Shown: positions 16,592-23,776 of the stretch, one piece after another | Layout of the letters: every line of letters begins with the position of its first letter | How positions within the stretch are numbered: position 1 is the stretch's first letter | Source: Chryseobacterium sp. ON_d1 | Lineage (GTDB): Bacteria; Bacteroidota; Bacteroidia; Flavobacteriales; Weeksellaceae | Reading direction: 5' to 3' | DNA: 64,000 nucleotides | NCBI RefSeq assembly: GCF_006829085.1 | Contig: NZ_BJTC01000003.1 | Span: forward strand, 124,001 to 188,000 | Translations under genes and position numbers: made by a program | The notes under the pieces: model-generated | Databases searched by the model: none | Seen by the model: only the letters and a program-made list of their open reading frames with translations | Told to the model about the DNA's origin: nothing

Positions 16592-16669
16592 CTTTGATAA
16601 GTTTTGTTAATTAGTTATATTTTTAGAAAGATGCTCCTAGCTAGCTGAGCCTATTCTAATTTTACATTA

Positions 16670-16707
16670 CAAAGATATGTAAATAAAATGGTATTATGCA
16701 ATACAAA
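16670..16707 (-). promoter_or_regulatory. padR promoter with embedded palindromic operator
   Basis: Minus strand: TATCTTTG (-7, exact TAnnTTTG) at 16677-16670 and TTG at 16701-16699 (21-nt spacer). The inverted repeat GTATT-ATGC-AATAC at 16691-16704 overlaps the -33 box, a good position for a PadR operator. Confidence 0.6.
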
Positions 16708-16882
16708 GTAGTGAAATTTTTAAAATAAAATATATAATATGTTAATAATCAGATAGATAATTTTTATTCTGAATTTTGAATAAAATAAATTTAGACAGAA
16801 AATACCTGAAAATTTAAACTTTTAATAGAATGGAGAGAAAAAATAGCCTTTTACTTAATTCTTATTCCCATTACTGATACAT

Positions 16883-16986
16883 AGCCCTGATAGAAGTGGT
16901 TACCCCACAGCAGGCATTGGATTCTTCGGTTACATTCAGAATGAAAGCCCTGGCGCGAGGAGTATGAACGGATAGCAGGAAAAGCT
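16883..16986. ncRNA. Conserved Bacteroidota intergenic element (Flavo-1-like)
   Basis: The element begins AGCCCTGATAGAAGTGG and ends GAACGGATAGCAGGAAAAGC, around a variable centre with a weak hairpin (ATTCT/AGAAT). These two end sequences match, from memory, an element found between genes in many Flavobacteriia, possibly the Flavo-1 RNA motif; I could not check this. It has no reading frame. It lies in the 514-nt gap between the divergent padR and XAC2610-like genes; apart from it and the two promoters I see nothing in that gap. Confidence 0.45.
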
Positions 16987-17038
16987 TGCTATAAATTTTC
17001 TGTTTAAAGAACCGGCTATTTTATAAGTCATTGGAATT

Positions 17039-17068
17039 TTGAGATCGGTATTATGATTCGTATTTTTG
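17039..17068 (+). promoter_or_regulatory. Promoter of the XAC2610-like gene
   Basis: TTG at 17039-17041, 19-nt spacer, TATTTTTG at 17061-17068. A leader of roughly 30 nt precedes the ATG at 17106. Confidence 0.75.
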
Positions 17069-17105
17069 TTAGCAATTAAAAATACCTAAATCACTTACTA
17101 TTACC

Positions 17106-17807
17106 ATGGATTTATTTAATCAATATAAGCATATATCGGCTTTTGTTTTGCTTGGGCCAGCATGCTTCGGGCAATATCAGTTTGAAGTTAAAGATGTATC
17201 AAAAAGTTATGATGCTGTTATCCAGATAGAAAATTGTTATGATGACAGATGTGGAGGAAAAGGTACAGTAGAGTTATTTGATCATAAAAACAGCAAGGTA
17301 CAGACCTTTATTTCTGATGACCTTGTTTTATATGCAGAGAAAGGTCAAAAACTGGTTCCGGGAAAATTGATTCCGCTTTCAAAGGACCAACGGTGTGTGA
17401 TTATAGATGACTTTAATTTTGACGGAACCGAAGATGTGGCTATAAGGAACGGAAATATGGGGAATTACAGTGGTGCCTCTTATGACGTATATGTCTTCAA
17501 TAAAACAAGAATGGCATTTGTAAAAAGTGAAGAGCTTACAGAACTAGGTTCAAACGGTCTTGATATTTTTGATGTGGACGCCCGGCGCAAACGCCTTATT
17601 TCTTATGGAAAATCCGGCTGCTGTGATATTTTTACCATAGAATATGCCGTCATTCCCAATAAAGGACTTGATAAAGTCTTTGAAAAAGAAGAAGATATGA
17701 CCGTAGAAGGCCGCGTAAAAGTGACCACCAAAGAAAAGCTCAATAATAAATGGATTACCAAAACAAAGGTATATCCGTCAGATCAATATAACAGAAATAA
17801 GAAGTAA
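17106..17807 (+). CDS. XAC2610-related secreted protein
   Basis: 233 residues with a short signal-like N-terminus (hydrophobic ISAFVLLGPACFG). The middle has an FG-GAP-like calcium loop DDFNFDGTEDVAI followed by GNYSGASYDVYVF, the pattern seen in XAC2610-type proteins, some of which resemble lysozyme inhibitors. Paired cysteines occur at NCYDDRCGG and GCCD. The function here is not certain. It is the first gene of a two-gene unit with the HD hydrolase, which starts 1 nt after its stop. Confidence 0.65.
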   Translation: MDLFNQYKHISAFVLLGPACFGQYQFEVKDVSKSYDAVIQIENCYDDRCGGKGTVELFDHKNSKVQTFISDDLVLYAEKGQKLVPGKLIPLSKDQRCVIIDDFNFDGTEDVAIRNGNMGNYSGASYDVYVFNKTRMAFVKSEELTELGSNGLDIFDVDARRKRLISYGKSGCCDIFTIEYAVIPNKGLDKVFEKEEDMTVEGRVKVTTKEKLNNKWITKTKVYPSDQYNRNKK

Positions 17808-17808
17808 G

Positions 17809-18399
17809 ATGAAAATTCAGAAAGAAATTGATTTTATCCTGGCAGTAGATGCACTTAAAAACGTGCAGAGAAGAAATTATAATGCAGACGACTCCCGAAG
17901 AGAGAATACCGCAGAGCATTCGTGGCAGATTATCATTCTGGCTCAGATTCTTTATCCATATGCCAAAAACCGTGCGGATATCGATTTATTAAGAGTGATA
18001 AGAATGCTTTCTATTCATGATCTTGTGGAGATAGAGGCCGGAGATACTTTTATTTTTGACGAAAAAGCAATGGTGGGGAAGTTTGAAAGAGAAAAAGCAT
18101 CTGCCCAAAAGATCTTTGGAATACTGGATGAACCTTTACGAACAGAGTTTTTTAATTTATGGCTGGAGTTTGAAGATGAGAAAACTCCTGATGCTGTCTT
18201 TGCCTGCGGAATCGACAGAATCATGCCATTCATCCTGAATTCCCATACGACAGGAAAGAGCTGGACTGAAGCAGGAGTGACAGAGAGGCAGATCCGAAAT
18301 ATGCTTGAAAATGCAATCAGCAGAGCATCAGATGAAATGGGAGAGGCTTTTGAGTTTTTATTGAACAGGAATCTGGAAACGGAAAAAGTTTTGAAATAA
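17809..18399 (+). CDS. HD-domain hydrolase (HDDC2/YfbR-like nucleotidase)
   Basis: A 196-residue HD-domain protein. The metal-binding motifs are visible: RRENTAEHSWQ (His at about 37), IHDLVEIEAGDTF with the HD pair (about 68-69), and a later Asp in GIDRIMPF. These match the HD_3/YfbR-HDDC2 group, which dephosphorylates 5'-deoxynucleoside monophosphates; the substrate here is inferred only. It ends at a strong bidirectional terminator. Confidence 0.85.
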   Translation: MKIQKEIDFILAVDALKNVQRRNYNADDSRRENTAEHSWQIIILAQILYPYAKNRADIDLLRVIRMLSIHDLVEIEAGDTFIFDEKAMVGKFEREKASAQKIFGILDEPLRTEFFNLWLEFEDEKTPDAVFACGIDRIMPFILNSHTTGKSWTEAGVTERQIRNMLENAISRASDEMGEAFEFLLNRNLETEKVLK

Positions 18400-18410
18400 T
18401 TTAAAAAAAT

Positions 18411-18443
18411 AAAGACCCTGTTCAATCATTGAACAGGGTCTTT
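18411..18443. terminator. Bidirectional terminator
   Basis: A perfect stem AAAGACCCTGTTCA / TGAACAGGGTCTTT with a 4-nt centre, between converging genes; TTTATTTTTA follows on the plus side and TTATTTTTTTAAA on the minus side. Confidence 0.85.
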
Positions 18444-18447
18444 ATTT

Positions 18448-19821
18448 TTATGAGGATAGAAGTAAATAGTTATCAGGGTTTAATAAAATTCCGTTTTGAG
18501 AATAAAACCCTGCGATGCTGTTCCAGATATAAAATCTCAGTTCAAAATTCTTATAAGAAGTATCCAGTTTAAACTTTACTTCTTTTCCATCTTTAGACCA
18601 AACCGGATTTTTAACGATAAAAACTGTATTGTTTGTTTCTTTTCCATCCACATATTCGAACAGTCTCAGCTGAAGAGTAGCTGTCTTTTTCATAGGTTCT
18701 GTGAATTGTACCACCACATTGCTGAGGTCAACTTTCTTAAAATCTTTGTTGTTGGCATTAACTACGGAAGGCTGTGAAATTTTCTTTCCTGTTGTCTTCG
18801 TCCATTGTAATAATGGAGTGTACAGCTTGTCCAGGCTTTTATGCTTTTTGTAAAACTGTATAACCTTTTCAGAAAATAAATTCTGAGCAATAAATCCACG
18901 TCTGATATTCACTTTATGATAGATTGCAGAAAGACTGTCCGTTTTTTCTTTTGGAAATTTTTCTCTGATAAATAAGTCGTAAACAGCCCATGTCATATAC
19001 TCATTAAATGAATTGATACCCGGATATCCTGAGTTTTTATCCCAATTTGCCAGATTGAAGTTTGCTGCTATTTCCTTTGAGTACTTATCAGAAACAGGAT
19101 TCACATAGCCATGGTCTATTTCCGAAAATACAGTGTGATTATCAAGAATCCTTCTTGCAAGATTATCTTTTAAATTTCCAAGGATAAGATCTTCTCCGAT
19201 ATTAGGAAAGTCAACAGTTAAGGTGCTGTTGATATCTCTATGGCAATTCTGCCCGCCTACCAAAGGAGAAATGGCGATAATGTACTTTTTACCTCCTTCA
19301 TTGGCAGGTCTTTCTGCTATTTTATCCAAAAAAGCATAGGTATCATTGATGTAATAATACTCTTTGTAATTGGCAATTAAAGAATGATAAAACTGCTGGT
19401 GATTTTTATAAAAAGCCCTGTAATTTGATTTCTTCACAAAATCATTGATCAGTTCCAGATTTTCATCCACTTCTTTGGGACCAAATGAATTGAATGGAAA
19501 ATCTCTCGTAAGCAATCCATTTCCATCAAATGAAAAAGCATAAAAGTCAGTACGGAAGCCCAGAAATTTTTTCCAGTCTTTTCTTGAATAATTTACTTTT
19601 TTTAAGAGGGGGTGATCTTTTACAGGCTCAAAATAAGACATAATTTCATCATAATACGGAGAAACTTTCTGAACGTCATATGGATCTGTTTTACCGTATT
19701 CTGTGAGTGCTAAAATGATATTTCCCAATTCGTAACTTTCCGGGAGTTCAATTTTTACGTCTCTTTGTGCTGCTAATGATACTGAAAGGACGAGTGTAAT
19801 GATTAAAATAATTTTTTTCAT
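18448..19821 (-). CDS. Secreted DUF4932-like protein, possible degenerate metallopeptidase
   Basis: 457 residues with a signal peptide (MKKIILIITLVLSVSLAAQ). The central region SEIDHGYVNPVSDKY resembles the HExxH-x(3)NP region of DUF4932-type proteins, but the first His of HExxH is Ser (SEIDH), so zinc binding may be lost. The C-terminal 100 residues look like a beta-sandwich (VQFTEPMKKTATLQLRLFEY). The family assignment is from memory and tentative. It follows the thioesterase gene after 164 nt. Confidence 0.5.
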   Translation of the reverse strand: MKKIILIITLVLSVSLAAQRDVKIELPESYELGNIILALTEYGKTDPYDVQKVSPYYDEIMSYFEPVKDHPLLKKVNYSRKDWKKFLGFRTDFYAFSFDGNGLLTRDFPFNSFGPKEVDENLELINDFVKKSNYRAFYKNHQQFYHSLIANYKEYYYINDTYAFLDKIAERPANEGGKKYIIAISPLVGGQNCHRDINSTLTVDFPNIGEDLILGNLKDNLARRILDNHTVFSEIDHGYVNPVSDKYSKEIAANFNLANWDKNSGYPGINSFNEYMTWAVYDLFIREKFPKEKTDSLSAIYHKVNIRRGFIAQNLFSEKVIQFYKKHKSLDKLYTPLLQWTKTTGKKISQPSVVNANNKDFKKVDLSNVVVQFTEPMKKTATLQLRLFEYVDGKETNNTVFIVKNPVWSKDGKEVKFKLDTSYKNFELRFYIWNSIAGFYSQNGILLNPDNYLLLSS

Positions 19822-19944
19822 GTAATATCAGTTCTTCTATAGTTTTGGGAAATAGTAAGAATAATTTCCCGAGGGCTAAAATTAAAGAAAAACGTAATGA
19901 ATTCCAATCATTGTTTAATGAAGATATATTATATTGCTTCGGGG

Positions 19945-19979
19945 AAAGTTTCGGGCGGCCTCCGGCCGCCCGAAACTTT
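19945..19979 (-). terminator. GC-rich perfect hairpin after the thioesterase gene
   Basis: A 16-bp perfect stem (AAAGTTTCGGGCGGCC and its complement) with a 3-nt loop, 6 nt after the thioesterase stop. The GC-rich arms stand out in an AT-rich genome. No U-tract follows on the minus strand, so it could be a REP-like element acting as a 3' stabiliser rather than a classical terminator. Confidence 0.55.
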
Positions 19980-19985
19980 TAGTAT

Positions 19986-20369
19986 TTATAGTATCTGGAT
20001 TGGTTTCTTGAATTCATCAATCGCTACAAAAGTAAAATCACCTACTATGGCTTTTTCTCTTTCGTAGGAATACATCTGCTCAGTGTAAATTTCAACGTTT
20101 ACTTTCATACTGGTTTTTCCTACATAGGAAACTTTCCCGATCAGTTCCACAATAGTTCCGGCAGGAATAGGTTTTTTGAAATCGATCTTGTCACTGCTTA
20201 CCGTTACTACTCTTTTTCTGGCAAAGCGGGTTGCGGTGATAAAAGCGACTTCGTCCATCAACTGCATGGCCGTACCACCAAAAAGGGTGTCGTAATGATT
20301 GGTTGTGTTAGGGAAAACCGCTTTAAAGATTCTGGTTTCGGATGCTTCAATTCTTTCTTCTGTAGTCAT
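19986..20369 (-). CDS. Acyl-CoA thioesterase, YciA-like hotdog, under a cobalamin riboswitch
   Basis: A 127-residue hotdog domain of the YciA/acyl-CoA thioesterase group: NHYDTLFGGTAMQLMDEVAFI (about 24-44) with the catalytic Asp in LMDE, and VTVSSDKIDFKKPIP. The family hydrolyses medium to long or branched acyl-CoAs to free acid and CoA. The leader upstream contains a complete cobalamin riboswitch (20502-20655) and a hairpin (20424-20444), and no other gene stands between them. High B12 would therefore be expected to lower its expression. Confidence 0.87.
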   Translation of the reverse strand: MTTEERIEASETRIFKAVFPNTTNHYDTLFGGTAMQLMDEVAFITATRFARKRVVTVSSDKIDFKKPIPAGTIVELIGKVSYVGKTSMKVNVEIYTEQMYSYEREKAIVGDFTFVAIDEFKKPIQIL

Positions 20370-20423
20370 ATATCATTATTAATTAAAGCGATATGAAATG
20401 ATATTAAAACAACAGAATAATCA

Positions 20424-20444
20424 CAGGAATTTGGAGAATTCCTG
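20424..20444 (-). promoter_or_regulatory. Hairpin between riboswitch and thioesterase gene (possible expression platform)
   Basis: CAGGAATT, 5-nt loop, AATTCCTG; on the minus strand it is followed by the moderately U-rich TTATTCTGTTGTTTTAAT. It is placed correctly for a riboswitch-controlled terminator. Confidence 0.5.
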
Positions 20445-20501
20445 AAACAATTCATCAGATCAATACAACTTCAGACCGCGAAAGTTACATGTTTAAGAAA
20501 A

Positions 20502-20655
20502 AGGCAGGTCTCCTGACTTGTAACATCATTTATCTCCTTCCCATGCCTCGCACAGTGGATCTTTGATAAAGACTTCAGTTACTTACAGTTGCGCGACAGT
20601 CCGTGATTTTCACACGGTTCCCTTTTAATCTGCAGTGATGCAGAACCAATTTCTG
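20502..20655 (-). ncRNA. Cobalamin (AdoCbl) riboswitch
   Basis: Read on the minus strand, the conserved cobalamin aptamer is complete: AAAAGGGAA, CGTGTGAAAATCACGG, CTGTCGCGCAACTGTAA, then CACTG, TGGGAAGG, GATG and the B12 box AGTCAGGAGACCTGCC. A -7 element (TATTTTTG at 20693-20686) lies about 35 nt upstream. Binding of adenosylcobalamin normally turns downstream expression off. The next gene in this direction is the acyl-CoA thioesterase; no btuB or cobalamin synthesis gene is nearby. Confidence 0.93.
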
Positions 20656-20685
20656 TGATGAATAAGCGTAAAACTTTTTCGGATG

Positions 20686-20693
20686 CAAAAATA
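20686..20693 (-). promoter_or_regulatory. -7 element for the riboswitch transcript
   Basis: TATTTTTG on the minus strand (exact TAnnTTTG), just downstream of the stop of the gene at 20700. No clear -33 TTG is seen. Confidence 0.5.
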
Positions 20694-20699
20694 ATGAAT

Positions 20700-21500
20700 T
20701 TATTCCGGATTATGATAAATAATCTGGCTGATTACTCTTCCTTTCTTGATGGTCCACAATGTTGTGTATCTGTTTTCTCCTGAGCCGTTGATCATATACA
20801 GGAAAATATTATCGTTATCAAGGGAAGTTACTCCAACGTTCTCAAAATCCATGGTAGGCTGGAACATGTTTTTGATGGCTTCTCTTACAAAAACAGAACC
20901 TCTTCCGGGCTGTTGTACCCTGATTGATTTGATTTCAGTCATTCCTTCAGGAAGGTCATTTCCAATTCCCCAGGGTTTTACTTTATCAATGGTAAGAAGT
21001 TTCCCATCAGCGTCTTTTTCCTTTTTACGGTATCCTGCATTGGAAGGATAGATATCAATCACCACTTTGCTTCTTTGGGCAGTGGGAATTTTAGGATCAG
21101 AATTATCGGTGAAAATAAGTGATCTTCCGTTTTTGGATTTGGAGGGAGTATAGGCAGGAAGCTGATCAATATAAGCAATACGTTCTTTATTCACCATTCC
21201 TTCTTTATCAAGCGTCTCATAACGTACAAACGGTTTGTCATCATCCTGCTTTTCAGGATATTTGATCCAGATCCATTCTGTTTCTCCGGGAGCAGGCTTT
21301 ACATAAACAAATACATCACCTTTACGCATACGGATCTTGTCCACAATTTTTCTGTAATTGTCTTTATGAACCCGTACATTGGCATATCCTTCCTCAGCTT
21401 TTACCACTCCGAAAGGAACTTTGTTCTGTCCTTTTACAAAAGCTAAAGAAAAAATACTGAAAGCGGATAAATAGAATGCTTTGTTTATGAAAGTCATCAT
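20700..21500 (-). CDS. Secreted protein of unknown function
   Basis: About 266 residues with a signal peptide ending near AFVKGQ. The mature part starts with VVKAEEGYANVRVHKDN, an SH3b-like opening of the kind that often binds peptidoglycan or metals, and ends in a beta-rich domain (YTTLWTIKKGRVISQIIYHNPE). No family recognised with confidence. The frame extends to a TTG at 21521, but a TAnnTTTG element (21519-21526) overlaps that codon, so the ATG pair at 21500/21497 is preferred. Confidence 0.7.
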   Translation of the reverse strand: MMTFINKAFYLSAFSIFSLAFVKGQNKVPFGVVKAEEGYANVRVHKDNYRKIVDKIRMRKGDVFVYVKPAPGETEWIWIKYPEKQDDDKPFVRYETLDKEGMVNKERIAYIDQLPAYTPSKSKNGRSLIFTDNSDPKIPTAQRSKVVIDIYPSNAGYRKKEKDADGKLLTIDKVKPWGIGNDLPEGMTEIKSIRVQQPGRGSVFVREAIKNMFQPTMDFENVGVTSLDNDNIFLYMINGSGENRYTTLWTIKKGRVISQIIYHNPE

Positions 21501-21518
21501 GAAAATTTTTTGATTCTT

Positions 21519-21526
21519 CAAATATA
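21519..21526 (-). promoter_or_regulatory. -7 element of the secreted-protein gene
   Basis: TATATTTG on the minus strand, exact TAnnTTTG. It overlaps the alternative TTG start and so decides for the ATG at 21500. Confidence 0.5.
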
Positions 21527-21530
21527 TAAA

Positions 21531-22193
21531 TTAAATGCTTTTCGGAATATAATTATAACGCTGCAGTTCGCTTAAATCTTTTATTTGTTTCAGGTGACCC
21601 TCAGAAAGCAGATATATAAGACCGGAAATATCCATAACATCTTTAAAATTATGATCAGAAATGATAAAGCCTTTATATGCTGATTCCTGATGAATGTTTT
21701 TCTTTAGTTCTTCAGTAACCTTGGGAGAAAGACTATGGAATGGCTCGTCCAGTAAAATAAAGTCAGCTTCAGAATAAATGATCATCAGCGTTTCAATAAT
21801 TCTCTGTTCGCCTTTGGAAAGGTTTTTAGGTTTTTCATGAAGGAAAGGCTGTACAAATTCTGAAGTAAAAAGCAGCTCAGTATTCCTTTGATTACAAAAA
21901 AGAGGAATCAGATTTTTTATTTTTATATATTTTGGTAAAAAAAGATCCTGTGGTAAATAGGAAATTCTGTTTTTTCTATTAGGTATGGTTCTCAAAATTT
22001 TGTTGTCACATCTTATAAACTGAGTATCACCATGCTCAGTTCCGGAGATAATTTTTAACAGTGTTGACTTTCCGCTTCCATTTCTGCCAAGAAGGCCTAT
22101 GACTTGCCCTGTTTCGCATCCTATATAAATATCCTGCAGAATTTTTCTTTCATTAAAAGATTTTGTAATACTATCAACATGAAGCTTACTCAT
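21531..22193 (-). CDS. ABC transporter ATP-binding protein
   Basis: A 220-residue nucleotide-binding domain: Walker A GRNGSGKST (36-44), signature LSKGEQR (variant of LSGGQ), Walker B ADFILLDEP and a switch His in ISDHNFKD. It starts at ATG 22193, overlapping the stop of the small membrane gene as ATGA; the longer frame lacks support. The only membrane partner here is the 92-residue protein upstream, so this is an atypical minimal unit. The substrate is unknown. Confidence 0.88.
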   Translation of the reverse strand: MSKLHVDSITKSFNERKILQDIYIGCETGQVIGLLGRNGSGKSTLLKIISGTEHGDTQFIRCDNKILRTIPNRKNRISYLPQDLFLPKYIKIKNLIPLFCNQRNTELLFTSEFVQPFLHEKPKNLSKGEQRIIETLMIIYSEADFILLDEPFHSLSPKVTEELKKNIHQESAYKGFIISDHNFKDVMDISGLIYLLSEGHLKQIKDLSELQRYNYIPKSI

Positions 22194-22468
22194 AAGAACA
22201 ATATTATAATTTTTACAAAGAGTCCCAATACGATCGTTCCTGCCCAAAGAAAAGGCCTTGAAAATCCTAAATTGGCATAAAAGTAATATTCGCTTTTAAA
22301 CCTTAACTCATAAATAAAGTAATGAAGAACCGGTAAAATTAAAAGAAAGCTTAATCCAAATGTTTCCAACCGGTAGGGGAGCCAAAAAGAAATAAGTAAT
22401 GAAAACAGCAAGGCAGGAATAAGGATTTTTTTATAAAAAATCCAAAGAATAGTAAAGTTTCTGACCAT
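22190..22468 (-). CDS. Small integral membrane protein coupled to the ABC ATPase
   Basis: 92 residues from ATG 22468 (the frame reaches a TTG at 22474). About three hydrophobic segments: 5-30, 36-50 and 70-92. The C-terminal residues overlap the ATPase start by 4 nt (ATGA), so it is translated with it. No family recognised; it is too small to be a normal ABC permease and may be a membrane anchor. Confidence 0.7.
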   Translation of the reverse strand: MVRNFTILWIFYKKILIPALLFSLLISFWLPYRLETFGLSFLLILPVLHYFIYELRFKSEYYFYANLGFSRPFLWAGTIVLGLFVKIIILFL

Positions 22469-22618
22469 GTTCAATATATTTAGAATGGCTGTCTGATATT
22501 TTATAGCTGAATTTCAAATGTATTAAAAAGAAAATAATAATGGGGTAATATATTATTATTACATAACTTAAAAAGATTGGTATTCTGAATATTCATTAAA
22601 TTTATTTAAAATTTTGGC

Positions 22619-22626
22619 TAAATTTG
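22619..22626 (+). promoter_or_regulatory. -7 element before the GEVED/T9SS gene
   Basis: TAAATTTG, exact TAnnTTTG, 24 nt before the ATG at 22651; no -33 TTG at the standard distance. Confidence 0.4.
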
Positions 22627-22650
22627 GTGTTAATATTTTAAGCTATAATC

Positions 22651-23715
22651 ATGATCAAAAAACTAGTTCTATTATTTCTTTTGTCAATTATTTCGTTTTA
22701 TCAATGTAATGTATTGAAGGGTAAAGAAAATACAAGTTCATTATTGTTACCACCAGCAAGTGTTACGGTTACGGATATAACCCCTACGAGTGCTACTGTT
22801 TCCTGGACTCCTCAAATTGGTACAGGAAGTACAGTATCTTATAATAAGGTTGGTCTTCCGGGATCAGGTGGTACAAATTACACTACAAGCAACAGTATAA
22901 CTATTACTAATTTGACACAATGTACCACTTATGAAGTAAAAGTAAGTTATGTGCAGGCTGGAGGAGGATATTCAGCTCCCGTTATATTTACAACTCCTAT
23001 GTGGTATTGTATGGAAAATTCTACAGCAACAATTACTCCTTATTTATATGCATCTAATATTACACTAAATGCTACAGATTTGCCTTCAATGACAAGTAGT
23101 TCAACAGGGACAAAGGCTTATGCTGATTATCGCTCTGATCCTACTCGTAAGGTAAAATTGGTTCGTGGAAGTACTAATAACGCAATTTCTGTAACTAAAG
23201 CCGGACCTGCTACTCAAAATCCAACTACTATAGGAATTTGGATTGATTACAATGGTGATAGAGCATTCGATTCTACTGAAAGAATCTTATACTCAAGTAA
23301 TAGTACTGATATGAATCCTACAGCAACTTTTAATGTACCTCTACAGGCCGGACAGGTGGATTGTAAAGTTGCTATGAGAGTCATATCTAATACGACACCT
23401 TATTTTTCAAATTGTGGACCTACAGCAGAAATACAGGATTATGAAGTTGAATTTATTGATCCTGTAAGTTTGAATGTTAATGAACGTGAGATGATAAATC
23501 GTGAAATAAATATTTATCCAAATCCTGTTGGTGATATTTTAAATATTTCAGGAGTTTCAGAAGCGATGGATTATGAAATTTATAATGCTGCAGGACAGAA
23601 ATCAGGAGAAGGGAAAATTTATAATTATAAAATAGACGTACATCATTTATCAAAAGGAGTTTATTTTATTCATCTGAAAGACAAAGCAGCGAGATTAAAA
23701 TTCATTAAGAAATAA
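22651..23715 (+). CDS. Fibronectin III / GEVED-domain protein with T9SS type A sorting domain
   Basis: 354 residues: signal peptide (MIKKLVLLFLLSIISFYQC), a fibronectin type III domain (about 36-115, SVTVTDITPTSATVSW...APVIFTTP), a GEVED domain (about 118-272, with GIWIDYNGDRAFDSTERILY), and a type IX secretion C-terminal domain (about 285-354: INIYPNPVGDILNIS, LSKGVYFIHLKD, KFIKK). It is expected to cross the outer membrane through the T9SS and be anchored or released at the surface. Adhesive or substrate-binding roles are typical; no catalytic domain is seen. Confidence 0.85.
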   Translation: MIKKLVLLFLLSIISFYQCNVLKGKENTSSLLLPPASVTVTDITPTSATVSWTPQIGTGSTVSYNKVGLPGSGGTNYTTSNSITITNLTQCTTYEVKVSYVQAGGGYSAPVIFTTPMWYCMENSTATITPYLYASNITLNATDLPSMTSSSTGTKAYADYRSDPTRKVKLVRGSTNNAISVTKAGPATQNPTTIGIWIDYNGDRAFDSTERILYSSNSTDMNPTATFNVPLQAGQVDCKVAMRVISNTTPYFSNCGPTAEIQDYEVEFIDPVSLNVNEREMINREINIYPNPVGDILNISGVSEAMDYEIYNAAGQKSGEGKIYNYKIDVHHLSKGVYFIHLKDKAARLKFIKK

Positions 23716-23722
23716 ATAAAAG

Positions 23723-23746
23723 AGAGAGCCCTGAAAAGGGCTCTCT
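23723..23746. terminator. Terminator between converging genes
   Basis: AGAGAGCCC, TGAAAA loop, GGGCTCTCT: a 9-bp perfect stem between the T9SS gene and mutS2. U-rich sequence follows best on the minus strand (TTTTATTTATTT). Confidence 0.7.
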
Positions 23747-23776
23747 TAGTATTAGCATATTTAATCCTTGGATTAA

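Noticed and set aside
18015..18425. A 136-codon minus-strand frame opposite the HD hydrolase
   Set aside because: Shadow of the HD gene; it begins in the terminator hairpin.
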